Positions 1 to 8,555 of a stretch of DNA of 64,000 nt are shown here, piece after piece. Each line of letters opens with the position of its first letter. The stretch's first letter is position 1. The translations under genes were made by a program, and so were the position numbers. Source of the DNA: an uncultured Clostridium sp. (GTDB taxonomy: Bacteria; Bacillota; Clostridia; TANB77; CAG-508); the NCBI GenBank assembly GCA_947653235.1, contig CANTGH010000001.1:124001-188000 (forward strand), given 5' to 3'. The notes under the pieces are model-generated. The model was not told the DNA's origin, made no database searches, and saw nothing but the letters and a program-made list of their open reading frames with translations.

Positions 1-326
1 AATCCTACATCATTTTGTCTGGCTTGCGCTTCTTTTTTCTTTCGATCAAATTCTCTATTTTTTGCCTCATCCTCATTGATAATCACTTCTCTTCGAATAA
101 TAACTGGCTCTTCTGCCGCTTTCTTTGGCTTTTCTTTTTTTACATCAGCTGTTTGTTTTTTAGCTGACTTTCCTTTTACCAGATTTTTTAATATTTCACA
201 TTCTTCTTCCGAAATACTACTCAAATGACTTTTGACATCCATTCCATTTTGGATGGCTATGTCTGTTAATTTTTTGCTTTCCATATTGATTTCCTTTGCC
301 AATTCATAAATTTTAATTTTGCCCAA
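1..326 (-). CDS. infB: Translation initiation factor IF-2, N-terminal part (cut by window edge)
   Basis: The visible ~108 residues begin with the IF2_N-type helix (LGKIKIYELAKEI) and continue through 'SKKLTDIAIQNGMDVKSHL' into a Lys/Glu/Ala-rich linker, as in IF-2 upstream of its GTPase domain. The GTPase part lies outside the window. I place the start at TTG (326-324) because GGGGGTG sits about 7 bases upstream. It overlaps the end of ylxQ by 14 bases, so the two are translationally coupled. Position in the rimP-nusA-ylxR-ylxQ-infB operon supports the call. Confidence 0.85.
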   Translation of the reverse strand, partial: MGKIKIYELAKEINMESKKLTDIAIQNGMDVKSHLSSISEEECEILKNLVKGKSAKKQTADVKKEKPKKAAEEPVIIRREVIINEDEAKNREFDRKKKEAQARQNDVG

Positions 327-636
327 AAGCTTCACCCCCACAAATTATTTTCTTAATTCCCTCTGCTATATTTTTATCTTTAATTCCTATAATCGCTCGA
401 TTTTCCTTGCCAATAGCTAAGCTATTTTTTTGTATCGTTCCCATTACCAAAACTGGTACCTTTTTTTTGTCTGCTTCAAATTTAATCGTTTCCTTCGTTT
501 TCTCAGATGCATCTTCTGCTACAATTAACATTTTTAGTTTGCTTCGATTAAATTCGTTTTTTACCGCATCCATCCCAGAAACAATTTTTCCAGCTTTACT
601 ACATAACCCCAGCAATCCATAAACCTTATTGATCAA
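313..636 (-). CDS. ylxQ: YlxQ, L7Ae-family RNA-binding protein
   Basis: Small L7Ae/L30e/Gadd45-fold protein of about 107 residues. The body 'GLLGLCSKAGKIVSGMDAV' followed by a 'LKMLIVAEDASEKT' strand is typical of the family, which binds kink-turn RNA. Two starts are possible. GTG at 645 lies directly on the Shine-Dalgarno sequence, so I prefer TTG at 636, which leaves AAGAGG eight bases upstream. Its 5' end overlaps ylxR and its 3' end overlaps infB. Confidence 0.85.
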   Translation of the reverse strand: MINKVYGLLGLCSKAGKIVSGMDAVKNEFNRSKLKMLIVAEDASEKTKETIKFEADKKKVPVLVMGTIQKNSLAIGKENRAIIGIKDKNIAEGIKKIICGGEAFGQN

Positions 637-895
637 TAATGACACCTCTTAACCTTTCATAAATCTCTGTTTCGATTTCTTGTTCTAGCACTTTGCTCAG
701 ACGTTTTGATTTTACCACTTTATCCAAACATTCTTGCTTCTTACAAATATATGCGCCTCTACCGTTTTTTTTACCTGTTAAATCCACTTCAATAATACCT
801 TCTTTGGATTTGACAATTCGCAAAAGTTCGTTTTTTTCTTTTGGTTCATTGCAGCCCATACATCTTCTCGTCGGTTTTTTCTTAATTTTCTGCAC
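626..895 (-). CDS. ylxR: YlxR/RnpM family RNA-binding protein
   Basis: 89 residues with the family signature 'RRCMGCNEPKEKNELLRIV' near the N-terminus, then the 'KKNGRGAYIC' loop and 'CLDKVVKSKRLSKVLE'. YlxR (RnpM) is a small basic protein encoded between nusA and infB in Firmicutes, reported to interact with RNase P RNA. The start is GTG (895) with GGGAG five bases upstream inside the end of nusA. It overlaps nusA by 14 bases and ylxQ by about 11, indicating a tightly coupled operon. Confidence 0.9.
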   Translation of the reverse strand: MQKIKKKPTRRCMGCNEPKEKNELLRIVKSKEGIIEVDLTGKKNGRGAYICKKQECLDKVVKSKRLSKVLEQEIETEIYERLRGVIIDQ

Positions 896-1994
896 TTTCG
901 CTCCCTTCCTCTTCTTCGTTTCCTTCAGCTTGCTTTAATAAAATTTCACGCATTTGCGTTTCTGATTTGATATCAATTTTCCAATTTGTAAGCCTTGCAG
1001 CAAGTCTCGCATTTTGTCCTGCCTTTCCAATCGCAAGTGATAATTGATCATCTGGCACAACCACTTGTGCAAATTTTTCTTCTTCTCTGACATCCACTGC
1101 CATAACTTGTGCTGGAAGCAAAGCTGCTGCAATATAAATAGCTGGATCTTCATTCCATTCAATCACATCAATTTTTTCACCATGTAATTCATTGATAATA
1201 TTTTGAATACGAATTCCTTTTTGCCCAACACACGAACCAACTGGATCTATATCTTGATTTTTCGAATAAACTGCCACTTTACTTCTTGAGCCAGCATCTC
1301 TTGACACACTCATAATTTCAATCAATCCTTCATAAATCTCAGGAATTTCAAATTCAAATAATTTTCGAACAAAATCAGGATGACTTCTTGAAACAATCAC
1401 CTGTGGATTTCCCTTCGCCCCTCGTTCAACATCTACCACATAAGCTTTTACTTTATCGTTGACTTTGTAATGTTCTGTACTGATTTGTTCTTTCAAAGGC
1501 ATCACACCTTCTAGTTTTCCCAAATCCATCACAACAACACCACCATCAGCTTTTTGAATCAGACCAGTTACAATTTCACCTTTTTTGTCATTAAATTCGG
1601 TAAAAACCATATTTCTTTCTACTTCTCTGATTTTTTGCACCACAACTTGTTTTGCTGTTTGTGCTGCAATTCTACCAAAATCTTTTGGTGGAATTTCTAG
1701 ATTGACAACATCTCCTATATTATAATTCGAATCAATTTTTCTAGCCGCTTCTAAATCAATTTCCAATAAAGGATCCTCTAAGACTTCTACCACATCTCTT
1801 ACAGAATAAATATGAAGTTCTCCCGTTTTATCATCAATGGTGATTTTTACATTATCAACCGTGTCAAATTCTCTTTTATAAGCAGTCACCAAAGCAGCTT
1901 CCAATGATTCGATTAAATACTCTTTGCTAATACCTCTTTCTTTTTCCAATTCTTCCATTGCCTTTATAAATTCTTTTACATCCACATTTTTCAT
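882..1994 (-). CDS. nusA: Transcription termination/antitermination factor NusA
   Basis: 370 residues, the normal length for a Firmicutes NusA. Order: N-terminal RNA-polymerase-binding domain (residues ~1-125), S1 domain ('GEIVTGLIQKADGGVVVMDLGKLEG' region), then two KH domains including 'VGQKGIRIQNIINELHGEKIDVI' and 'LSLAIGKAGQNARLAARLT'. The C-terminal tail is acidic (GNEEEEGSESAEN). The ATG at 1994 follows GAAGGGAAGG. NusA modulates pausing and termination and commonly feeds back on its own operon; a leader hairpin lies upstream of rimP. Confidence 0.97.
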   Translation of the reverse strand: MKNVDVKEFIKAMEELEKERGISKEYLIESLEAALVTAYKREFDTVDNVKITIDDKTGELHIYSVRDVVEVLEDPLLEIDLEAARKIDSNYNIGDVVNLEIPPKDFGRIAAQTAKQVVVQKIREVERNMVFTEFNDKKGEIVTGLIQKADGGVVVMDLGKLEGVMPLKEQISTEHYKVNDKVKAYVVDVERGAKGNPQVIVSRSHPDFVRKLFEFEIPEIYEGLIEIMSVSRDAGSRSKVAVYSKNQDIDPVGSCVGQKGIRIQNIINELHGEKIDVIEWNEDPAIYIAAALLPAQVMAVDVREEEKFAQVVVPDDQLSLAIGKAGQNARLAARLTNWKIDIKSETQMREILLKQAEGNEEEEGSESAEN

Positions 1995-2011
1995 TTTTTA
2001 TTCCTTCCCTT

Positions 2012-2476
2012 CTAAAAAATAGTAGCAACCGCTTTTGCTGTCGCAATATTTTTTCTCTCTATCTTTATTAATTTTCCATCTTTTTCTAATAATAATTCAT
2101 TTTGACCAAATTCCACCAATTTTCCTGTCCATTCTTTTTGCTTTTCAATGGATTGGTATAATTTCACTTGAATGACATTTCCAATTTGTTTTTCAAAATG
2201 ACAATTTTTACGCAAAACACGTTCAATTCCTGGCGAAGAAACCTCCAAAAAATAACTTTCTTTTAGAAAATCAGTCTCTTCTAATAATGGGTCAATCCTG
2301 CGATTGACTTTTTCACAATCTTCAATGCTAATTCCTTGCGTTTTATCAATTGTGATGCGCAAATAATAATCTTTTCCTTCTTTTAAATATTGCACATCAT
2401 AACATTCATACCCCAAATCTTCGATTTCCTTTTTTAAAAGATGTTCGACTTTGGTTTCAATATTTGAATTTGCCAC
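2012..2476 (-). CDS. rimP: Ribosome maturation factor RimP
   Basis: 154 residues. Contains 'IEDLGYECYDVQYLKEG', 'ISIEDCEKVNRRIDPLLEE' and 'YFLEVSSPGIERVLRK', the hallmark RimP segments, followed by the small SH3-like C-terminal domain. RimP helps assemble the 30S subunit. First gene of the nusA-infB operon, 17 bases ahead of nusA; the ATG at 2476 follows AAGGAAGG. Confidence 0.95.
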   Translation of the reverse strand: MANSNIETKVEHLLKKEIEDLGYECYDVQYLKEGKDYYLRITIDKTQGISIEDCEKVNRRIDPLLEETDFLKESYFLEVSSPGIERVLRKNCHFEKQIGNVIQVKLYQSIEKQKEWTGKLVEFGQNELLLEKDGKLIKIERKNIATAKAVATIF

Positions 2477-2501
2477 AAATGTTCCTTCCTTTCATAAGTA
2501 A

Positions 2502-2523
2502 AGAGTGGGATTGGTCCCACTCT
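2502..2523 (-). promoter_or_regulatory. Hairpin in the rimP-nusA operon leader
   Basis: AGAGTGGGA and TCCCACTCT form a 9-bp perfect stem around a 4-base loop between the predicted promoter and the rimP start. On the minus strand it is followed by TTTACTT, so it could act as a weak attenuator. The position suits autoregulation of an operon that encodes NusA, but this is inference. Confidence 0.5.
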
Positions 2524-2550
2524 GCTAGTTTAAATATGAATTGTAATAGT

Positions 2551-2579
2551 ATTATACACCCAAAATTTGGATTTTGCAA
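2551..2579 (-). promoter_or_regulatory. SigA-type promoter of rimP-nusA-infB operon
   Basis: -35 TTGCAA (2579-2574), 17-base spacer, -10 TATAAT (2556-2551) on the minus strand. Confidence 0.7.
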
Positions 2580-2619
2580 GCTTTTTTTAGATATTTTTTC
2601 AAAAATTTTCAAAACATTC

Positions 2620-2648
2620 TTGCCTTTTGAAGAATTTTTGTATATAAT
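2620..2648 (+). promoter_or_regulatory. SigA-type promoter of rdgB
   Basis: -35 TTGCCT (2620-2625), 17-base spacer, -10 TATAAT (2643-2648). It diverges from the rimP promoter, and rdgB starts 24 bases downstream. Confidence 0.7.
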
Positions 2649-2671
2649 CCAAGCATAATGGAGGTTAATTT

Positions 2672-3235
2672 ATGGAAAAAATCATTATTGCAACCCACAA
2701 CGATGGAAAATTAGCTATGGTCAAAGAACTCTTTTCTAATTTTAGAATTCTTTCGTTAAATGATTTAGAATATTTTATAGAACCAGAAGAAAATGGCGAA
2801 ACTTTTGAAGAAAATGCCATTGCAAAAGCTAAATTTTATCATCAAAATCTAAACGAAATTTGCATTGCTGACGATTCTGGCATTTGTATTCCTGTTCTTA
2901 ATAATTTTCCTGGTGTTCGTACAAAACGTTGGTTCAAAGGTACTGACCGAGAACGCAATTTAGCCTTAATCGATAAACTAAAAGATTTTGACAAAATTGA
3001 TCGCAAAGTCAATTTTATCACAGCCATTGCAATTGCTATCAATGATACTGTTATTGCAGAATCAGAAGTTTTATCTGGCTATATTGCCAATCAGCCTCGT
3101 GGTGATAATGGATTTGGTTTTGATGAAATCTTCGAACTAGAAAATGGAAAAACTTTAGCAGAATTAACTTTTGAAGAAAAATTAGAAATCAGTACACGAA
3201 AAAAAGCTTTAGAAAAAATTAAAAAATATCTATAA
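2672..3235 (+). CDS. rdgB: XTP/dITP diphosphatase (HAM1/RdgB family)
   Basis: 187 residues. The N-terminal 'IIATHNDGKLAMVKELF' matches the family nucleotide-binding motif, and 'ADDSGICIPVLNNFPGVRTKRW' and 'GDNGFGFDEIFEL' are the other hallmarks. The enzyme hydrolyses non-canonical purine triphosphates (ITP, XTP) to monophosphates and cleans the nucleotide pool. Monocistronic, with its own promoter and a strong hairpin terminator. The ATG at 2672 follows GGAGG. Confidence 0.92.
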   Translation: MEKIIIATHNDGKLAMVKELFSNFRILSLNDLEYFIEPEENGETFEENAIAKAKFYHQNLNEICIADDSGICIPVLNNFPGVRTKRWFKGTDRERNLALIDKLKDFDKIDRKVNFITAIAIAINDTVIAESEVLSGYIANQPRGDNGFGFDEIFELENGKTLAELTFEEKLEISTRKKALEKIKKYL

Positions 3236-3240
3236 ATAGC

Positions 3241-3278
3241 AAGTTCCCCAAGTCCTTAATCAGGTACCTGGGGAACTT
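3241..3278. terminator. Rho-independent terminator after rdgB
   Basis: AAGTTCCCCA (3241-3250) and TGGGGAACTT (3269-3278) form a perfect 10-bp stem with T-runs on both strands. It can also serve the converging gene at 3286-3645. Confidence 0.85.
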
Positions 3279-3285
3279 TTGGGTA

Positions 3286-3645
3286 TTACTTCAGACCCAA
3301 AATTGCTTTTGTTTTTATTCCTGCAGATGAATTGTTCGCAATCATTTTTTTGAGTTCTTCATCTTTAAATTCGATTGCCAATTGGGCTAAAATGGCCAAA
3401 AAACAATCTCCTGCCGTTGGATCCTGTGCTACAGCACAACGCATACCATAGATATAATTACTGGGATTATGTGCTTCCTGCATATACACCCGCATTGTCT
3501 GTATACCAGTAAATGGTGTGCTGACCGTTTCCATCTGTACATTTGCATTACCAGATGCAATTGCCTTTTTCGCCAATTCGGCTAACTTTGCATCGGCTTC
3601 TTTTGCCTGATTTTCGAGTTCTAAAATCAATTCATTTTTGTTCAT
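3286..3645 (-). CDS. Small protein of unknown function with foreign codon use (gene X)
   Basis: 119 residues, not recognised. It is largely helical, with 'ELENQAKEADAKLAELAKKA' at the N-terminus and no signal peptide or membrane segment. I chose the ATG at 3645, 24 bases inside the longest frame, because AAAGGAGG lies just upstream. Codon choice differs from the neighbours (mostly CAG for Gln, several GCC and GCA). It contains an in-frame CGG (3492-3490) that must be read as Arg for the frame to continue, unlike every native gene here. Likely recently acquired. Confidence 0.7.
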   Translation of the reverse strand: MNKNELILELENQAKEADAKLAELAKKAIASGNANVQMETVSTPFTGIQTMRVYMQEAHNPSNYIYGMRCAVAQDPTAGDCFLAILAQLAIEFKDEELKKMIANNSSAGIKTKAILGLK

Positions 3646-3660
3646 TTGGTGACCTCCTTT

Positions 3661-3676
3661 ATCACCCAAATGGGTG
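3661..3676 (-). promoter_or_regulatory. Hairpin overlapping the leader of gene X
   Basis: TCACCC and GGGTGA flank ATTT just upstream of the AAAGGAGGTCACC ribosome-binding region. The GGTCACC bases could also pair with the same arm, so translation may be structure-controlled. Inference only. Confidence 0.4.
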
Positions 3677-3711
3677 AGTGCTGTAAATTAATTTGTATCA
3701 TTATCTTTTAT

Positions 3712-3740
3712 CTTTTATCACAATATACATAAAATGTCAA
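3712..3740 (-). promoter_or_regulatory. Putative promoter of gene X
   Basis: TTGACA (3740-3735) with a weak -10 (TAAAAG, 3717-3712) after 17 bases. The stretch around it resembles the promoter of the other foreign-looking gene at 62079 (both have TTGACA followed by a TTTTATGTA run). Confidence 0.5.
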
Positions 3741-3765
3741 GTAAAACTTCAAAAAACAATTCTTT

Positions 3766-5586
3766 TTATTCAAAAAATTTCTCAAATTCTTCACTAGATA
3801 TTTTCTCTTTTTCTAATAAGCATAAAGCAACTCGATCTAAAATATCCATATTTTCTCGTAAAATACGTTGTGCTGTCACATAAGCATTTTCTATTAAGAT
3901 TTGAATTTGATTGCCAACTTCATCAATGACTTTTTCACCAAAAATCTGAAGTTCATAAGGATCACCTACTTTTAGTGAAATTGGTCCTAATTTGTCATCC
4001 ATACCATAGACAGTCAACATATCTTTGGCAATTCCTGTGGCTACTTCGATGTCATTACTAGCCCCTGTTGAAATTTCGTTTAGTGCTATTTTTTCGGCAG
4101 CTCTTCCACCCATTAATGCTACCATTTTTTCTAATAATTCTGTTTTAGAAATATAATATTTATCTTCATTCGTTTTATACATCGTATAGCCACCTGCTGC
4201 ACCTCTTGGAATAATAGAGACTTCTTTCACATCAGTTTGAGTTTCCAAAAATTTACTGACCACTGCATGACCTGCTTCATGATAAGCAGTTAATTTCTTA
4301 TCTTTATCAGAAATCACACGATTGGCTTTTTCCAAACCAACCGTCACTTTTTTGACCGCATTTTCCACATCGGTGTTAGTGATAGCATTGTGATTTTCTC
4401 TGGTGGCAATGATAGCAGCTTCATTTAGAATATTAGCAAGTTCTGCACCTGTAAATCCAGCTGTGTCTCCAGCAATGGAACGAAAGTCCACATCGTCCGC
4501 AAATTTTTTGTTGGCACTATGCAATTTCAAAATAGCTTCTCTTCCATTTAAATCTGGTGTTGGAATCGTAATTTGACGGTCAAATCTTCCAGGACGAAGC
4601 AAAGCCTTATCTAGCATTTCTGGTCGGTTAGTAGCAGCTAAAACAATAACAGTTTCATCCGTTTCAAAACCATCCATTTCGACTAATAATTGATTTAATG
4701 TTTGATTATTTTCTGTTTCCGCACCACTATTACTGGTTCTTCTCGCACCTATAGCATCAATTTCATCAATAAAAATGATGGCTGGTGACATTTTTTTAGC
4801 TTTGTCAAACAATTTTCGAACACGGGATGCACCAAGTCCTGCAAACATCTCAATAAATTCCGAACCACTCATCGAAATAAAAGGAACACCTGCTTCACCC
4901 GCAATTGCTTTGGCAATCAAAGTTTTACCAGTTCCTGGTTTGCCATAAAGTAAAATTCCTCTTGGAATTTTGGCACCCATGTCTAAATAAGCTTGTGGCT
5001 TTTTTAAAAAATCCACAATTTCAATTAATTCGCCTTTTTCTTCGTCTAAACCAGCAATATCTTTAAATCTGACATCTGTTTTTTTGTTGCTTTCTCCACC
5101 ATATACTTTTTCTTTATCACCGCCAAATCCTTGCATTTTAAAAATCATAAGCATTAGTGCAACTAATAAAATAGTTGGTAAAAGAGAAAATAACGTTTCT
5201 GCAATTTTCAAAAATTGACTGGCACTTTCTTGAATTAATTCAATTTCTAGTCCTTTTTCATCCACTTTGGTTTGCACGAGTTCTATAAAAGCCTGAATAC
5301 TTGGAACAATTACCTTTTTTTGTCTGTCTTTTTCATTTTCTTCGGTTCCTTCTTGACCATTTAATGTTTTATACGTAACAGTTACACTTGTACTTCCAGA
5401 TGTCATTTTAATTTTTTCAATTTCCCCTTCATTAATGTCTTGAATCAATTCTGTATAAGCAAGTTCCTTTTCTTCTTGGTTAACTTTTTGCCAAAATAGC
5501 ATAGTGGCAATCGCAATTGCTAATACTATGATTGACACAAATGATAACCATATTTTATTCTTTTTATTTTCTTTGTTTTCCTTCAT
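3766..5586 (-). CDS. ftsH: ATP-dependent zinc metalloprotease FtsH
   Basis: 606 residues. N-terminal membrane segment, an extracytoplasmic domain, a second membrane segment ('[15 protein letters not shown]'), then the AAA+ module with Walker A 'GKPGTGKT', Walker B '[15 protein letters not shown]', the second region of homology '[20 protein letters not shown]', and the zinc protease motif HEAGH. It degrades misassembled membrane and some regulatory proteins. The frame stays open upstream into the DUF1189-like gene, but I place the start at ATG 5586: AAAGGAG lies five bases upstream, the length matches FtsH, and a +1 shift at CGG 5616-5614 ends the upstream protein at TAA 5603-5601. Confidence 0.95.
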   Translation of the reverse strand: MKENKENKKNKIWLSFVSIIVLAIAIATMLFWQKVNQEEKELAYTELIQDINEGEIEKIKMTSGSTSVTVTYKTLNGQEGTEENEKDRQKKVIVPSIQAFIELVQTKVDEKGLEIELIQESASQFLKIAETLFSLLPTILLVALMLMIFKMQGFGGDKEKVYGGESNKKTDVRFKDIAGLDEEKGELIEIVDFLKKPQAYLDMGAKIPRGILLYGKPGTGKTLIAKAIAGEAGVPFISMSGSEFIEMFAGLGASRVRKLFDKAKKMSPAIIFIDEIDAIGARRTSNSGAETENNQTLNQLLVEMDGFETDETVIVLAATNRPEMLDKALLRPGRFDRQITIPTPDLNGREAILKLHSANKKFADDVDFRSIAGDTAGFTGAELANILNEAAIIATRENHNAITNTDVENAVKKVTVGLEKANRVISDKDKKLTAYHEAGHAVVSKFLETQTDVKEVSIIPRGAAGGYTMYKTNEDKYYISKTELLEKMVALMGGRAAEKIALNEISTGASNDIEVATGIAKDMLTVYGMDDKLGPISLKVGDPYELQIFGEKVIDEVGNQIQILIENAYVTAQRILRENMDILDRVALCLLEKEKISSEEFEKFFE

Positions 5587-5600
5587 ATAAACTCCTTTCT

Positions 5601-6612
5601 TTATATCTCGGAACCGTTTTGGTTCATCTTCAACTGTATTTCCTTCTGAATTTGGTTTTTTATCGTCTTTTGGCTTGGGTTTTTCTGGCTCTTTTTCCTT
5701 TTCTTTTTCTTCTGGAAACTTAGCTTGTTCCTGTATTTCTTTTTGTACTTTCACAATTTTAGCCACTTCCATTTCTTGCTTTAACAAATCTGATTTTATC
5801 ATTAAAATCACTGCTACTATATAAACATAAGCAATTAATAAATAAATGATCCTGAAATATTCGATATAAAACCCACCTACTGTATAAGCAACTTGATACA
5901 ACATAGTCAAAATAATCGATAACGTTAAAGCATAGATTGAAATAGTAAAACAATGCTTCCATCTCATGTTAATTCTACAAACACGTGCCACAATCAAAGC
6001 AAACACACTCATCATCAACCAATCGATAAAAGTTGAAACAATTTGAATGATATAAACACTAATCCAATATACTAAAAAGATTGTAATAGCAATCGTGCCT
6101 TTTCCAATTGTTTGCATTTTTTCGATTAATTGTGTTTTGGTCAATGACATGATTTCATATTGTGCTCCTAAATTATGATAAGCATAAGCAATTTCAAATT
6201 CTCCATTTTTATAAATCACTTGATTTTTCAAAAAAATCAAACCAATTGATTTGATTTCTTTTCGATATTCTTGCAATTTCTCATCTGTTACTTCATCTGC
6301 TGTATCCGCTATCATATATATATCATATTCTGCGTCATAGGCAGAAATCCTTTCAGGAAAGACCAAATTTCCATTTTCATAAGAAAATTCTGGTAACTCA
6401 TTTTGGATATATTGATACCCTTTATCAATCATCTTCATTCGATCATAAGTCTCCACAGTAGAGATAACAACAGCTAATAATAACACAATTAGAAAAAAAT
6501 ATTGAACTGCAACCTTCCCTTTTTCACTCAAAAATAAATGATAATTTTCCAGCTGAGCAATTGCAATTTTTACTCTTGAAAAAAAACTAATTTTTTGGTT
6601 TTCCGTTTCCAT
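5601..6612 (-). CDS. DUF1189-like integral membrane protein (ends through a CGG +1 shift)
   Basis: 336 residues when read with a +1 shift at CGG 5616-5614. One membrane segment near residues 35-52, an extracytoplasmic stretch, then about four membrane segments (~170-270) and a Lys/Glu/Pro-rich cytoplasmic tail. The family match is by overall pattern only. The start overlaps the alr stop (TAATG). Without the shift it would read through into ftsH as a 948-residue fusion; with it, the protein ends '...EPK-GSEI' at a TAA two bases before the ftsH Shine-Dalgarno sequence. Function unknown; co-transcribed with alr and ftsH, suggesting an envelope role. Confidence 0.75.
5614..5616 (-). other. CGG +1 shift site in the DUF1189-like gene
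   Basis: AAA CGG T. Shifting to GGT gives Gly 333 and a stop three codons later, directly before the ftsH ribosome-binding site. Confidence 0.75.
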
Positions 6613-7724
6613 TATACATACTCCCTTCTAATCATGCTACTAACCTGCATTGGAGGAACATCTAAAAAAGCTTGCTCTTTTGTTAGGTTTTGACCATTGG
6701 TTATATCAACCACACAATGATACATTCCAATTCTTCCAATCATTCTATATTTTTCATTTTGAATTGTTACTTTCAACGAATTATCTTTAAAAAACTTCTT
6801 TACCTCAATACCAACAGATAAAATATTTTCTTTCCATGAAAAAATATCACGATCTCTTCTCATATTCAATCCATCCATAAACCCAACTGGCAAAATGGCT
6901 ATTTTCGTTTCACGTTTGGTCTTGTAAACATTTCCATAACTAATATTATATCCTTTTGGAACGGTTTTTATTTCTTGAATGGAACATTTTAATTGACCAA
7001 TTTTTCTAAGCCCTGCAACAGGAAACAACGTCCTTCCTTGCAAAGCAGAACCAATTCGAACTGCATTCAAATACATGTTTGGATATTTTAAAAAAGCAGT
7101 TGATTCCGAAACATGTAACATTCCCACTGCTTGACCATGTTGTTTTAGAAATTCTATAACATGCAAAAATCGTTGAAATTGTTTCTGTGTCAACTTTTCA
7201 TCAATTGGTTTAGCAAAATGGGTATAAATTCCCTCAATTTTTAAAAAATCACACATTTGAAAGGCTTCTAAAATTTCTTTTAACTCGTAGTACAAAAATC
7301 CATATCGGCCAAATCCTGTATCGATTTTAATATGTGCTTTTACTTCACATTTTTTATGTTTGGCTATTTTTTCAATCATCTCAATTTGTTCTTTGGTACT
7401 AATGGTTAAAATGATTTGATTTTCAATTAGTTTCATTAATTCTTTTAAATTAACTGTGGGTGTTAGCATCAAAATTTCTTCTTGAATCCCAGCTTGTCTT
7501 AAAGCAATTACTTCTTCTAAATTAGCAACCGCCAAAAAGTCAACACCATGATTGACCAAAAATTGGGCATATTCCACCAAACCAAGTCCCATTCCATTTC
7601 CCTTCACAACCGCAATTATCTTCGGAAAATTTCCTGCATCATCTTTACCAAAAGAATTCAGACGCATTCGAATGATTTTTAAATTATGTTCTAAGTCTTT
7701 TCGACTGATGATTAGTTTTTTCAT
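6612..7724 (-). CDS. alr: Alanine racemase (divergent)
   Basis: 370 residues. The PLP lysine lies in 'IIAVVKGNGMGLGLVEYA' (family: VVKANAYGHG) and the second catalytic Tyr in 'GYNISYGNVYKT'. The C-terminus 'SSMIRREYV' is also family-like. Several usually conserved stretches are changed ('VRIGSALQG', 'RIGMYHCVVDIT' instead of the MDQ loop), so specificity beyond alanine is open. It would supply D-alanine for peptidoglycan. It overlaps the HD gene by ATGA and the DUF1189-like gene by one base. Confidence 0.8.
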   Translation of the reverse strand: MKKLIISRKDLEHNLKIIRMRLNSFGKDDAGNFPKIIAVVKGNGMGLGLVEYAQFLVNHGVDFLAVANLEEVIALRQAGIQEEILMLTPTVNLKELMKLIENQIILTISTKEQIEMIEKIAKHKKCEVKAHIKIDTGFGRYGFLYYELKEILEAFQMCDFLKIEGIYTHFAKPIDEKLTQKQFQRFLHVIEFLKQHGQAVGMLHVSESTAFLKYPNMYLNAVRIGSALQGRTLFPVAGLRKIGQLKCSIQEIKTVPKGYNISYGNVYKTKRETKIAILPVGFMDGLNMRRDRDIFSWKENILSVGIEVKKFFKDNSLKVTIQNEKYRMIGRIGMYHCVVDITNGQNLTKEQAFLDVPPMQVSSMIRREYV

Positions 7725-8293
7725 ATAACTCCTATTCTTATTTCCTCTTCCACTTCATCCTCACAACTTCGCATCGCCAAAAGCGTTTTTTCCAATAATT
7801 CATCCAATTCCCAACCCAATTGCTCCGCACCTTGTCTAATCGTCTCTCGCGAGCAACCTGCTGCAAATTTTTTATCTTTAAATTTCTTCTTCAAACTCAA
7901 CACTTCCATATCCTTTGTGCTTTTCGATGGACGCATTTTCGTAGCAGCCCAAATTAAGCCAGTTAACTCATCAACTGCAAATAAAATCTTTTCCATTTGA
8001 CTTTCTGGCTTAACTTCCGAGCAAATCCCATAACCATGGCTACAAATAGCATGCACCATTTCATCACTTGCTCCAATTTCTTGCAGTAATTCTGGCGCTT
8101 TTTGACAATGTTCCTCTGGAAATTGCTCAAAATCCACATCATGCAACAATCCAACCATTCCCCAAAACGCTTCATCTTCGCCATTTTCTTTAGCAAAATA
8201 ACGCATTACGTGTTCCACCGTAATCGCATGTCTTACATGAAATTCTTCCTTGTTATATTTCTTCAATAAATCCATCGCCTGATTTCGTTCCAT
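7721..8293 (-). CDS. HD-domain hydrolase
   Basis: 190 residues. H-HD-D pattern: 'FHVRHAITVEHVMRYFA', 'WGMVGLLHDVDFEQFPE', 'HAICSHGYGI' and 'LFAVDELTGLIWA', as in small HDIG phosphohydrolases. A metal-dependent phosphatase or phosphodiesterase acting on a nucleotide-like substrate is likely, but the substrate is unknown. First gene of a unit with alr, the DUF1189-like gene and ftsH (4-base overlap with alr). Confidence 0.8.
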   Translation of the reverse strand: MERNQAMDLLKKYNKEEFHVRHAITVEHVMRYFAKENGEDEAFWGMVGLLHDVDFEQFPEEHCQKAPELLQEIGASDEMVHAICSHGYGICSEVKPESQMEKILFAVDELTGLIWAATKMRPSKSTKDMEVLSLKKKFKDKKFAAGCSRETIRQGAEQLGWELDELLEKTLLAMRSCEDEVEEEIRIGVI

Positions 8294-8316
8294 TTTTCAT
8301 CTCCATTTCCTCAATA

Positions 8317-8555
8317 CCCTCTAAAACGCTCTAGAATGCCCTCCGTTGTATTTTATACCCTTTTTAATGGTTTATGTCTACTTTTGAAATAAAAGTGCCT
8401 ATTTTTTCGTTTTAGAGCCTTGTTTAAAAATACATTTTTCTTAAACTTCGTTTTTTCATGCCCGTAGACATGCCTAATTAGCACGTACTGGCGTTTTTTT
8501 GATATTTTTAGTCATTTATCATTAAATTTTCAAAAAAGTGCCTTAAAATGCGTTT
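8317..8555 (+). repeat. Degenerate dispersed intergenic element, copy A
   Basis: About 239 bp with no open frame of note. It shares a core (AATGGTTTATGTCTACTT, 8366-8383) and an end block (TTAGTCATTTATC...CTTAAAATGCG) with copies at 22963-23187 (inverted) and 28833-29070. The ends are weakly inverted (CTCTAAAACGC against GCATTTTAAGGC), suggesting a decayed MITE-like element. Confidence 0.6.

Noticed and set aside
3766-6612. A fused DUF1189-FtsH protein of 948 residues
   Set aside because: The internal start has a strong ribosome-binding site, the FtsH part is full-length, and the CGG shift ends the upstream protein exactly before it.
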